DNA from: Bolinopsis microptera
Taxonomy: Eukaryota; Ctenophora; Tentaculata; Lobata; Bolinopsidae
DNA: 64,000 bases
Direction of reading: 5' to 3'
NCBI RefSeq assembly: GCF_026151205.1
Contig: NC_087076.1
Coordinates: 1,497,692-1,561,691 of the forward strand
Under the pieces are notes generated by a model. It made no database searches and was not told where the DNA came from. It saw only the letters and a list, made by a program, of their open reading frames with translations. A program made the translations under genes and the position numbers. The first letter of the stretch is position 1. Every line of letters starts with the position of its first letter. Below, piece by piece: positions 49,801 through 57,416 of this stretch.

Positions 49801-52800
49801 ACAAAATAAGTTACATCATTTCGGTACATGCTGCCTTGTAAACAACGGCTCAAATGACAAACATTTCAGGTATCTGACATACTTTACTCCCACGACCGAC
49901 AGAGAAGGGCCGATCATCAGATTCGTTTGGAACGTAGACAGAAACTTGCTTTAAAGCACCTCCAGGACCAGGAGCAAAGATTGTAAGCACTCAATTAACT
50001 TTAGGATTTATAACAATACTTCGTTACAATTTAGTCCCATCAAACTGCTTTCAATAACAATTTTGCTATTCAGGCAGTCAATAAAAAGTAGTTTTATTAG
50101 AAAGTGTGAAAATTTCTTTGGCATAGTCTGTTAGAGGTATATATAATAATTGAACGTAGCCATTATGCCCAGAATGGAAGTAATAAACTGAAGCATGCTC
50201 TGAACTTGATACTTGCACTGATTAGAGAGTTTACTATAGGCGCTTTCTGTAAGCGTCAATAATATGGTTAAATTTCAGGCACCAAGCTTATAAACCAGCT
50301 GAGAAATTGCGGTCAGAAAAGCGATTTCCAAAGAAATTGTAAGTAGATACTACTCTATATGTTTTATTATTAGTTTTCAGGACACATGTAATCAAGTAAT
50401 GTAGTTTCGAGTACGGATTCCGCATTCACGCGATTGCAAACAGGGCACAGAAAATTCAATAATCGTGTCCTTTTTTATTCGATTTTCTGTGGTGAGGCTA
50501 AATGATGGTTACCGGAATCTTCGAGTATTGAATAACATTGTCATAGCTATAACTGATGATTATAAAATCAGAGAAAATTTAGCAATTTTTTCTATTGATC
50601 ATATTCTTTAATTCTATTGTGTTGACTTCTCATGTTTTAGCCACAGTCGTCAGCTTAGAATTTAATCAAATTACAAATCAAATCCAATAATGACTGGCTA
50701 TCAAATTTTAACACCTCTTTTCAATAGGCACGACAAAGTAAGGGTTGGGAGACCACAGGGCTCAGAATACCATCAGAATGTGGTGAACCTGTTTACTACT
50801 CCTCGTAGTAAACTGCCCAATTCCCTCAATCAACACTCTGTTCTGCCAAGTGTCAGAAAGGACAAGAAACAAGAGAAACCAAGCATGATCCCAACTTGTA
50901 AGCTAACAAGATTTACCATTGTCTTTTCAAATTTTATAAACAGTGTGTACTGTATCATCACATGAGACATTCCCTTTGTATTTCACCACAATATTATAAT
51001 GGACTTTTTATAACTAAGATTGGTAACAATGTAACTTATAATCAACATTCCATTGTCTCAGATTCTAAGACCAAATCACGGCAAGACCAGCAACCAAAAC
51101 GAAAACGAGAAGAATCTTCGAAAGTTTCCCAAATACCAGTGAGAGCACCAATTCCTTCTATAAATAAGCCTAAAGCTAAACTACAACCTGAAATCATCCG
51201 AGAGGTATTGTTCCCATTGTTTTTGTTTTTATAAAAGCGTCTCCTAAACGAACAGCAGTGCAGTTGTTTGTATGTGTAATGCTCTATTTCTATGTGGAAT
51301 GTGCATTGTGCATGTACTGATCCTTAGTGTAGGGACCCCTTTTCCCACTCACGTCAAATTTAACTGGCACCTACCTTCCGTACAAAATTATGAATATTGA
51401 ATAACTGAAATCGGTTTACCATCAATCGGACGTCTGGCGCTTAATATAAATTTGTATGAAAAGTTGCGCGCAAGGACCTTTGGCGGGGTCGTCATAGCAA
51501 CGTGCCCAAAAATAGTTTCACTCTGTATACATTTCAATAAATAACGTTCCAAACTGTCGATGACGTCAATAAAATTATAAAATTATTCGAAATATAACGA
51601 TTACCACAGTTTATAACTGATAGTTGCACGTCAAGTTAGATATTAACTTTAAACTACAAGTGAGATCCACAGCGCCATAGTTTTTCCGATATCAGTGTAG
51701 ACAAGCATAGAATCCGAAACGAACTGTGAATAAGTTATATCGTAGCATCTGATCAGCTCAGCTTATCGATATGATTTTATCAACATTATAATCACCTGAC
51801 TGTGCATGTTCTTAGGTTGACGGTGGTTCAAACACTCCGCGGTCACACTTGTCAGTGGCCTCCTCCCTTCACCCCGCTTCATCTGTACACACAGCGACTC
51901 CAGATCTCATAGAATCTGTTTACATAAGAGAATCAGCTCCTCCTTTAGCACCTCCCGTTGAAGTCATCAAGGGACCTTTTTCAACTCCAGCAAAGCGACC
52001 TTCAACTCCGATCGCCAAGCCAACGACTACAAGTTCGAGTAAAGTTTCGGTTACTTCTGGAATTGAAAGTTTGACGGAAGAAGCCGAGGATAAACCAGAA
52101 GATGATACTATGCAGAGGGTCCATACCCCTCAAGCAAATGAAGATTTGGGATATGACAGTCCTAAGCCTACTTCAAAACACCCGAAACTGTCTTCGTACG
52201 AGGTAAGAGTAACACCAAATTTGTTTAACTCTGTTGCGGTACTAAGTTGACTTACCTAGGTTGATTTAAAATTTGTAATTATATCGTTTTTGAACGAGTA
52301 CTGTCTATGTACTGTGCTATAGCTTACTTGCATTTTTCGTTTCGAGAAATGATTATTACAACGAGCGTATAAACAGTTGGTATTGTAAACATATATCCCG
52401 CAACATACCCGACATTATGGTTAATTATGTGACAGTATTAGAGTGAAGTATATTTAGTGTTTGGTTTAGGTTTTAGAATCGGTTAAATTTGTCGAGGAAT
52501 TTATTCCGTATGGGTTTTTGTTTGAGTGGGGTTACGTCCAGCTACATAGTGCTACTTCGAGACATTTCTTTGTAACAATGATCTTATCTTCTCTGTCCAG
52601 GCTGACGACGATATCAGACCAGCCAAGTTAACTCAGAGAGATAGTGGGTTGGCAGATAGTATCGAGCCGGACTCAACTGAGAGCCGACGACAAAGTGTCA
52701 CTCCTGACATTAGAGCAACATCTCCGGAACCCGTCGCCGAACAAGAAAGGGTATGTTAACTCTCATAATATTAAGAAAGTAAAAATCGTTCCCTCGTAAG

Positions 52801-54357
52801 CAAACTGAAAGAAAGTAGTTTCATGACTACACTTTTATAACGAATTCTACTTTTCTATTTGTATGGTTTCAACATTACCTGGGGATCCCAGGCTATAATG
52901 TTCCGCCGAATAGAGATTCGGCGGAATGACAGGCTGAACGCCGCACAGTAATTTCAACACGGTTTATGTTACTGATATACTCAATTGACAGGAACCAAGT
53001 GTAGTAAACAAACTCGACCCTGTCACTGAGGAAACAGAAATTGAATCTCCTCTTGCAGTCGAGGAGTTCAAATTCAAGCCAATGCTGGAAATATTCAAAC
53101 CAAAGTCGGAAAACCTTTTCAACAATACCTTCTTTTTGGGTCAAACTCTTGGGGACGGAAACTTTGCTATCGTGAAAACAGCTATCAATAAAGCGACAAA
53201 GAATGGAGTCGCAATAAAGATAATCGACAAAGAAAAATTGAAAGGAAAAGAGGGAATGATGATAAATGAGATAAGGATCATGAGAAAGTTAGATCATGAT
53301 CATTGTGTCAAACTAGTAAGTTGGACGAATGGAACTTATCAATTCCTTTTTACACATTAACTGTAAATAGAATATCTTATCTCACATATTCAATACTGTT
53401 CATATCTTTGACCGTAGATTCCCCCAGTACGATATATACGAGAGTGAGCCTCACATTTATCTGGTTACCGAGCTTGTGAAGGATGGTGACCTCTTCGACT
53501 GCATCGTAAAAAATCGATGTTTCGCGGAGCATGTAGTGAGAGGGATGATGTTGGACATGGTATCTGCCCTGGAATACATGCACTCTCGGAGTATAGTTCA
53601 TCGGGACATAAAACCAGAGAATATATTAGTTAATCGTATTTCGGAGAGGTTTCGATTAAAATTGGGAGATTTTGGATTGTCAATGGTGGTCAAGGAGCCG
53701 ATATTCACAATTTGTGGTACACCTACATATATTGCACCAGAGATCCTTGTCGAATGCGGGTAAGTACTTCATGATACTCCTTAAATATATTCAATGTTCT
53801 ACAAAATAGCTTGACTCAAATATAAAATATAATGTACATTTTTGTTACTAAACACTTTGGTGGTATAAAAAGCCGATCTTGATTGATATGGCTCTTGAAG
53901 TAGAATCAGGATTACACATTTTAAAATTTCCAGATATGGGTTAGAGATTGATATGTGGGCAGTCGGAGTGATAAACTACATCCTGTTATGCGGCTTCCCT
54001 CCCTTCAGAAGTAAAAATAAGGACCAAGAGGAACTCTTCTCACTGATCATGGCTGGCGAATTCAGATTTATCAGCCCATACTGGGATAAGATAAGCCATG
54101 GAGCCAAGGTTAGATTATTAACACAGGTTAACACAAGCTTTAAAGACGATTATCACAACTTTAAATTTGAAAGCGACCGAAAGAACAACAAATAATAAAT
54201 TATCTGTCTCAAATCTCAAGCTAATTGTCAATATATTATGAATTAAAAAACTTTTTCTCAGGATTTGATATCCAAGTTGTTGCAAGTCGTGCCCGATGAT
54301 CGAATATCTGCAAAACAAGTGCTGAATCACAGATGGCTAAAACTGTCTGAAGAATAA
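34704..54357 (+). CDS. Doublecortin-like kinase (DCLK family), 14 exons found, 5' end missing
   Basis: DCLK proteins bind microtubules through doublecortin domains and carry a CAMK-type serine/threonine kinase. The exons are 34,704-34,862; 42,444-42,546; 49,335-49,436; 49,560-49,708; 49,870-49,982; 50,279-50,338; 50,728-50,897; 51,062-51,204; 51,816-52,202; 52,601-52,750; 52,992-53,315; 53,428-53,759; 53,934-54,108; 54,262-54,357. All junctions use AG/GT and phases agree throughout, giving 820 codons plus stop. Residues 1-87 are the second (C-terminal) doublecortin domain. About 90-512 are a Ser/Pro/Lys/Arg-rich linker. About 559-815 are the kinase, with glycine loop LGDGNFAIV, VAIK lysine, HRDIKPEN, DFG and APE. 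The first doublecortin domain and initiator codon were not found. The long C-terminal tail of vertebrate DCLKs is absent. Confidence 0.88.
34863..42443 (+). other. Large DCLK intron (7.6 kb)
   Basis: AT-rich. A degenerate family A MITE end lies near 34,905-34,985 (AGTCAGTGTTCAAAAG, TTATCAGTCGCTGAGA). Sequence near 35,250-35,850 has ends resembling CAGGCTGTTAAATTCGCC and GAATTTAACAGC, possibly a decayed hAT-like element. A 12-bp tandem repeat is annotated separately. Small open frames at 37,364-37,546 and 37,982-38,179 are unrecognised. Confidence 0.6.
38667..38735 (+). repeat. Tandem repeat, 12-bp unit
   Basis: CCGCATTTTATA is repeated between five and six times inside the DCLK intron. Confidence 0.9.
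42444..42546 (+). CDS. DCLK exon: second half of C-terminal doublecortin domain
   Basis: Bounded by CACCATTAG|GTA and CAGC|GTGAGT; phase 0 in, phase 1 out. It encodes VRSVYDILTDKNNIIIASFP, the closing strands of the doublecortin fold, then EKF-like GEFDKK. Confidence 0.85.
43244..43254. repeat. Target-site duplication, left copy
   Basis: ATATCTCGTGA, identical to 47,471-47,481, directly before the 5' end of the retrotransposon. Confidence 0.9.
43255..47470 (+). mobile_element. Non-LTR retrotransposon with RNase H (I/R1/LOA-like), likely recent
   Basis: A 4.2-kb element bounded by a perfect 11-bp duplication and ending in an A run (about 47,452-47,470), the marks of target-primed reverse transcription. 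One long frame (to 47,237) encodes endonuclease, reverse transcriptase, RNase H and a C-terminal CCHC-like knuckle, followed by about 210 bases of 3' UTR. It is probably 5'-truncated, because no ORF1 and no initiator ATG precede the endonuclease. RNase H after the RT places it in the I/R1/LOA group rather than CR1 or RTE; I cannot fix the exact clade. Confidence 0.9.
43257..47237 (+). CDS. Retrotransposon ORF2: endonuclease, RT, RNase H, zinc knuckle
   Basis: The frame is open from the element's 5' edge for about 1,326 codons. N-terminus: low-complexity Asn/Thr/Lys. Endonuclease: QINLKRKFNAWKTLLANI, the catalytic glutamate in ATEPY, GSDTNSHHTLWG, and SDHRYIMF near residue 310. Reverse transcriptase: FLDIEGAFDNVSF, CPQGGILSPFLWNLVVDDLL, and the catalytic box FADD. 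RNase H: YTDGS, YQTELTAIIEA, WSDSLSS and NEKADELA, so all four acidic residues are present, with the histidine in AAHIGLWGN. C-terminus: CPKCGDGEETVSHFLGQC, a CCHC-type knuckle. There is no stop or frameshift, so the catalytic protein may still be functional. The usable start codon is unclear. Confidence 0.88.
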   Translation, partial: GRPPATAPSVVTGPRTLHDGGVSVASTTVPQTNNIPPNNTTHSNTNINTQQNNNNNNTNNNKNKNKKRHNKTQRGRLCQKTTHKNGKNCLDSYSITQINLKRKFNAWKTLLANIHGRKNPVILATEPYSNNKNIIPPINKDLSNFYYKIGDKRPRAAIVLHKNLTAKCWELTQFTTPDQVAVKIQLSSTELILAASYMDINGPVPPQETSPLAKYANDNNIPLIIGSDTNSHHTLWGNKTCNTRGEELLDFLSSLGLSCANKGSSPTFLNSRGHNSIIDLTITNQLGGDLISNWHVSDLYSNSDHRYIMFDITTGPKKEPKQIRLVKNTDWDRFDEILSNNPNLNNTQINTTTEIDHNIDIINTALKEAFEEACPITYISSSVRKPPWLTREVEEAQRGIRQKLITARKKKTDALWLALRESNKQYNRLISNSQRNAWRTFCQETESVKESGRMNKILKSCNDNKHTLEAVYKPNGDITKNAEETLEVMTQTHFKDSVTDPPVPPPGPLPITTTLLNTIYSPDRIEEALKSFDPLKAAGPDTLKPIIIQKAWTHIKDITRTIMTKNHETQHIPTLWKESLGIFLPKPGKTDYNQPKSFRTITLSPVMLKLQEKVILWHMQHDLNIAKDINKRQFGFKKGCSTEAALHKVTHTIERRIAKKGYVLGVFLDIEGAFDNVSFKAISDAIKTTKVDPATAQWIINMVTNRFITLNHKDKSKRVRIRRGCPQGGILSPFLWNLVVDDLLAYTARDIPGYLQAFADDLLSLAEGNDLDIIWNRTRKTINTIEKWCQTKDLSISALKTQIVMFTWNKKWTLRPVVVGNTTIGLSKSAKFLGVTLDSKLNFNEHITNTTKKATASLMQCRRAVGPTWGMSPKTCKWMYTAVIRPILSYCCSIWIRATQTDTNARKFKRVQALALRMMSGAMPSTPFIALNHLTNTPDIILFLRGEAAKGTARLQAYGSLTLETIAPRKGTITTHTTINKQFMVDLNIPPKAERDLSIPTMMLERRFTVTTPGADNIEYRGSLQNTIDNIPSETITCYTDGSRTDSGSGAGYIITTDNNNTTLDERSFKLPDYCTVYQTELTAIIEACKYLSTYTNTHIIIWSDSLSSIQAISSPSTRSRTTRDCYDTLNTLGSTNTLEIRWIAAHIGLWGNEKADELAKNGTTSESTLNCPIPQSYIKRLINDKVTKLNQESWITNGPRHTKLTLGHKNINIIKNLNTTLSNNRQNYRTAVHLITGHCGLNKHLHTIHKSDTSACPKCGDGEETVSHFLGQCPAIAQIRGQYFRDYYLSVNDIFDNQHISTIVNFTNHTKRLVVPEELDQTGVT
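47471..47481. repeat. Target-site duplication, right copy
   Basis: ATATCTCGTGA immediately after the poly(A) tail, identical to 43,244-43,254. Confidence 0.9.
47482..48727. other. Intronic stretch and possible internal promoter region
   Basis: No exon was recognised. If the exon at 48,728 is a true first exon, its promoter should lie here. A TGACGTCA site near 47,980 is the only recognisable motif, and I see no TATA box at the expected distance. Confidence 0.35.
48728..48797 (+). CDS. Alternative first exon of DCLK (kinase-only isoform)
   Basis: An ATG opens MPSRPTFRIDSAHPFRVIPD plus KFT and ends one base into a glycine codon at CACAG|GTAAAA. Phase 1 is exactly what the linker exon at 49,335 needs (|GT TCA), giving ...KFTGSTAAKGAYQ. 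The upstream DCX exon at 42,444-42,546 also ends in phase 1, so this exon is an alternative to it and not an extra cassette. Starting here gives a 756-residue protein without doublecortin domains. Vertebrate DCLK1 also makes such isoforms from an internal promoter. Confidence 0.6.
49335..49436 (+). CDS. DCLK linker exon 1
   Basis: Bounded by TTCTAACCAG|GTT and ATCTG|GTGCGT, phase 1 to 1. It encodes STAAKGAYQRIPPPSLRLPA and a Ser/Thr/Pro-rich run. Confidence 0.85.
49560..49708 (+). CDS. DCLK linker exon 2
   Basis: Bounded by AATCTGCAG|GTG and GGAG|GTTTGA, phase 1 to 0. It encodes GGWDNSSDGRSSGSD followed by a basic helical stretch (YERQMKREYNARHSNRMNK). Confidence 0.85.
49870..49982 (+). CDS. 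DCLK linker exon 3 (basic helix)
   Basis: Bounded by CATTTCAG|GTA and AGATT|GTAAGC, phase 0 to 2. It encodes SHDRQRRADHQIRLERRQKL and onward, a highly charged probable helix or coiled coil. Confidence 0.85.
50279..50338 (+). CDS. DCLK linker exon 4 (60 nt)
   Basis: Bounded by AAATTTCAG|GCA and AAATT|GTAAGT, phase 2 to 2. It encodes HQAYKPAEKLRSEKRFPKK. Entry and exit phases are the same, so it could be skipped without a frame change. Confidence 0.8.
50728..50897 (+). CDS. DCLK linker exon 5
   Basis: Bounded by TCAATAG|GCA and CAACTT|GTAAGC, phase 2 to 1. It encodes VGRPQGSEYHQNVVNLF, then a Ser/Pro/Lys-rich stretch. The competing acceptor near 50,641 leads quickly to a stop, so this one is preferred. 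Confidence 0.8.
51062..51204 (+). CDS. DCLK linker exon 6
   Basis: Bounded by TGTCTCAG|ATT and GAGAG|GTATTG, phase 1 to 0. It encodes QPKRKREESSKV and APIPSINKPKAKLQPEIIRE. Confidence 0.8.
51816..52202 (+). CDS. DCLK linker exon 7 (129 codons, Ser/Thr/Pro-rich)
   Basis: Bounded by TTCTTAG|GTT and ACGAG|GTAAGA, phase 0 to 0. The sequence is disordered, with many S/T-P sites (TPAKRPSTPIAKP) and acidic patches (EEAEDKPEDD), suggesting a proline-directed phosphorylation target region. Confidence 0.85.
52601..52750 (+). CDS. DCLK linker exon 8
   Basis: Bounded by CTGTCCAG|GCT and AAAGG|GTATGT, 50 codons, phase 0 to 0. It encodes RDSGLADSIEPDSTESRR and TSPEPVAEQER. Confidence 0.85.
52992..53315 (+). 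CDS. DCLK exon: kinase N-lobe
   Basis: Bounded by TTGACAG|GAA and AACTA|GTAAGT, 108 codons, phase 0 to 0. It carries the glycine loop LGDGNFAIVKTA, the VAIK lysine and MMINEIRIMRKLDHDHCVKL with the alpha-C glutamate. Confidence 0.92.
53428..53759 (+). CDS. DCLK exon: kinase catalytic and activation loops
   Basis: Bounded by CCCCCAG|TAC and TGCGG|GTAAGT, phase 0 to 2. It carries KDGDLFDCI, HRDIKPENILV, LGDFGLS and ICGTPTYIAPEIL. The GTPTY activation segment is the CAMK/DCLK pattern. Catalytic residues are intact. An earlier AG at 53,416-53,417 would shift the frame and is rejected. Confidence 0.92.
53934..54108 (+). CDS. DCLK exon: kinase C-lobe
   Basis: Bounded by ATTTCCAG|ATA and CCAAG|GTTAGA, phase 2 to 0. 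It encodes YGLEIDMWAVGVINYILLCG, then FPPFRSKNKDQEELF and SPYWDKIS, closely following vertebrate DCLK. Confidence 0.92.
54262..54357 (+). CDS. DCLK last exon
   Basis: After TTTTTCTCAG it encodes DLISKLLQVVPDDRISAKQV, then LNHRWLKLSEE and TAA. This completes kinase subdomain XI and then stops, leaving no C-terminal regulatory tail. Confidence 0.92.
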   Translation, partial: DLISKLLQVVPDDRISAKQVLNHRWLKLSEE

Positions 54358-54392
54358 GATGCCACCGATCTGAATGTGTGATTTGTATCACG

Positions 54393-54540
54393 ACTCCTGA
54401 CACACGGATTACTCCTGACACACGGATAGGATAACTCCTGACACACGGATTACTCCTGACACACGGATTACTCCTGACACACGGATTACTCCTGACACAC
54501 GGATTACTCCTGACACACGGATTACTCCTGATTACCACCG
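54393..54540 (+). repeat. 18-bp tandem repeat in DCLK 3' region
   Basis: The unit ACTCCTGACACACGGATT occurs about seven times plus a partial copy, starting 36 bases after the stop codon. It is probably in the 3' UTR. One unit carries a short AGGATA insertion. Confidence 0.95.
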
Positions 54541-55187
54541 CGTTCAGCGCCTGTGAAGTGTGAAGACACTTTTGGTGCTCTGAAAGAATTGAGAATGTTC
54601 CATCATGGTGGTGTGTTTGAAAGAAAATGCTGTTCTAAAGAAGTAATCAGATATGGGCGAGGATTACATTTAATTAATTAATTACTTAATTACTTTTAAC
54701 ATGTGATGTGTATAACTGAACCATTAGTGCATGAACTATGACGGCAAATCAATCAGTAGAATTTGCGAAATTAATTGTAATTTTGTAAAAGTAATGTTTT
54801 ATCTAGGTGTAACAGTAGTTTATCAGCTAGTTGTACATAATATTTGACAGTAAATGTAAGTTATATATAATACTATATTATGTAATATGGATATTAGTTT
54901 TAAGCCTTATATTTTAAATACTTTACAAGTAATCATGATGATTATTGAGATAAACCATTATCTCTGACTGCATGAACCCTATACTTAAAGGCCAACTAAT
55001 CCGGCAAAAACCTGCTTTGTTGACGAGAGACCTTTTTATTGAAGAAAAGAGTTAGGAGCTAATGTCTAGAAATTTCAGTAAACTTTTCCAAACATCCTCC
55101 TCCTTAGACTAGCTTACGTAATATGTGAACGATCACAGTTGTCTCAACTTTAAGTGATATCCAATAATATTGGAATTGGGGAATATC

Positions 55188-55226
<39 letters not shown>

Positions 55227-55718
55227 ATTTTTGATGAAATTTTGCTATGATGCGATTCGTCGAAGTTGGTTGGCATTGTTGTGCAGAATCAAAGAGCGTA
55301 TTTCACTATCGAGAAAGATAATAATTTAACATTAAAATAATCATAAGTAAGTCAAATGTGCAGTAAATGATATTTAATAAAATATTCAGATATTTTGCTA
55401 CTTTTTCGGTATAGCTGCCGTATTTGGCAAACTAAGATTATAGTATTACTGTGTAGGCTGTATGGTAAAAATGTGAAACCATTTTGTGAAAGACAAAATC
55501 CAAGCTATAAGTGCAAAGCAAAACTCCGCTCATTTGGTAGGTAAAGCCCTAAATTAGTCTTTCCCTTACACTTTGCTTATTATTTTAGTCATTAATTAAT
55601 TTCGATTCTTTAAAAGAGTAAGTACCCCTTATATCTGTAATATTGTGTTAACAAAATAAGAGTGCCCTAAGTTATCTTTTAAATTTTCATAGCTTTATGG
55701 GCGAAGAACGAAAACCGT
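54541..55718. other. DCLK 3' flank with poly(C) tract
   Basis: No gene. Possible poly(A) signals are ATTAAA near 55,331 and AATAAA near 55,373; nearer canonical signals are not obvious. The string ACGTAATATGTGAACGATC near 55,115 resembles one beside the poly(G) tract at 19,990. Confidence 0.5.
55191..55226. repeat. 36-bp poly(C) tract
   Basis: An uninterrupted C run. Length is unreliable for such tracts. Confidence 0.95.
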
Positions 55719-56162
55719 TTGGGTGGCCCAAAAGTAACTACCCACACGCAACCCTTTAATAACTCACTTCATTCGTGTCAGAATTTCACAAAAATAGGGT
55801 GACGAAATCACTGATTAAGTGCCGAGATCACGTATCTGCAAGATCTTTAATTCTTGAGTGGTCATAACTCGGCTAAATTGTGTTCAATCAACATGAAATT
55901 TTGGGAAATCACTTGAATTATCTGAACGAATGTGTTTAGAAACTTTGGAGTTCCTAGCTCAAAGTTTTCTTACATTATGGCGGCAATAGTGAAAAAGAGG
56001 GAGTGGCGTGCCACACCCTCTGTAATCAATGAAATTTGCGAAACTTTCAGAATTCTAAGTTTGACCCATATCTATATTCTCTGAAATTTGTGTGAAATTC
56101 TAACACAAATTACGTCAGTTATTAAACGGTTGCGTGTGGGTAGTTACTTTTGGGCCACCCTG
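55719..56162. mobile_element. Family B mariner-like MITE (about 444 bp)
   Basis: The right end on the minus strand reads CAGGGTGGCCCAAAAGTAAC, then TACCCACACGCAACC, next to TA. The left end repeats it inverted (GGGTGGCCCAAAAGTAACTA) with its first bases eroded. No transposase. It shares the CAGGGTGG-CC-AAAAGT start with family A but differs inside. A truncated relative lies at 12,209. Confidence 0.8.
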
Positions 56163-56777
56163 TATTATCATCAATCAGCTTGTGCATCACTTTGGAGTTT
56201 AATTTGGTTTTTGCATTTTCCCTCTCAATCATCTGGTTCAGATCACACATTATATTACATAGTTTAAGTTATAATAATATTGATGTAATATTCGTGATGT
56301 GTATTTCTCAGATAAAACATGAATTCTTTTAGACAGCATTTATTGACGAGTAAGTTATTGGTATTATATTTGTACAGTTTGGTTGCAACTTGTTGGATCC
56401 TGTCTCCTGATTGGACAGCTACAGAAATCCACCTGAGCAGTTGGGAGTTTACCATTCCCGAAACGGCAACAGCTATACATTCAACAGGCTGTAGCAATAT
56501 ATAAAATGTAGTTTTGATGTAGAATTTGTACTGATTTGTAGATATTGTAGATTTTTATGATTAAACTACAAAATTCAACAGATTGGAAGTCCGTGAAGTA
56601 TTGTTTTTTTTTTGCCTTCTATAAATTCTCCACAATAAATTTTGGATAGAAGTAAAAATTTGGGCAGTATCCAGATAGCCCGACCCCTGTTCGCGAACAG
56701 GTGTTCGTCAACACTTATGACATGGTGGTTACCAGATCATATGACTCCATAATAATAGTACACAGACTTGCTTAGTT
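56163..56777. other. Intergenic, nothing recognised
   Basis: Short frames on both strands (56,150-56,504) show no domain. Confidence 0.4.
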
Positions 56778-56836
56778 GCTTGCGATGATGTGAACCCCTT
56801 GACACTGAATCAAGCAGGGTTCACATCATTGCAAGC
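56778..56836. repeat. Hairpin (20-bp arms)
   Basis: GCTTGCGATGATGTGAACCC pairs with GGGTTCACATCATTGCAAGC across a 19-base loop, with one mismatch. Confidence 0.85.
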
Positions 56837-56991
56837 ACGATTGGTTCACATTACCGCACGCGAATTTCAATCAGCGGTGAGATGTCGTGTTACCACGACC
56901 TAATATACCATAAAATATCGTAATAATTTATCTTATTGAGCAATATACTACGCTACAATGGTATCGCGACAATTGGCCCCCATGAATGATT

Positions 56992-57061
56992 CCCTTTCAG
57001 TTTTGGCTGGGCCTGGATCGATAGATCAGAAGAACTATTGACCCAGCCAAAACTGTGAGGG
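56992..57061. repeat. Hairpin beside RT fragment
   Basis: The arms CCCTTTCAGTTTTGGCTGGG and CCCAGCCAAAACTGTGAGGG are inverted around a 30-base loop, just upstream of the Jockey-like RT fragment. Confidence 0.85.
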
Positions 57062-57416
57062 ACCTAGGGGTTCTCCTGTCAAATGACTGCTGCTAGTCTT
57101 CTCACAGTCAAATACAACAGATGGCTAAAACAGCAAGGACGATGACGTCATGGGTCCTTAGCGTATTCAGAGATAGGTCACGCTTCCTCATGCTCACCCT
57201 TTACAAGACCTGAGACCATGGTGAGAAGCAAACTCGAATACTCCTGCCCGGTGTGGAATCCTGACAAAAGCAGCGATATGGAAGCTATTGAAAGCATCCA
57301 ACGACAGTACACTCGTCGAATCAGTGGCTGCCAGAATCTTGATTACTGGGAAAGCCTGCAAAACCTGACTCTTCTTTCATTACATAGACACAGAGAACGA
57401 TACATCATAACCCATA
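57062..57416 (+). pseudogene. Jockey-like RT C-terminal fragment, left part
   Basis: Across frame changes it reads RDLGVLLSND, MAKTARTMTSWVLSVFRDRS, MVRSKLEYSCPVWNP and RHRERYIITH. These are the conserved C-terminal blocks of Jockey/CR1-type RTs. The next block (WKMMNGLAPNDM) lies 1.76 kb away at 59,179-59,220. The gap is exactly the TA-flanked element 57,417-59,176. Confidence 0.8.

Noticed and set aside
50641-50680. AG acceptor before CCACAGTCGTCAG as the start of the next DCLK exon
   Set aside because: The phase-correct reading meets a stop within eight codons. The acceptor at 50,728 gives a long open exon that joins both neighbours.
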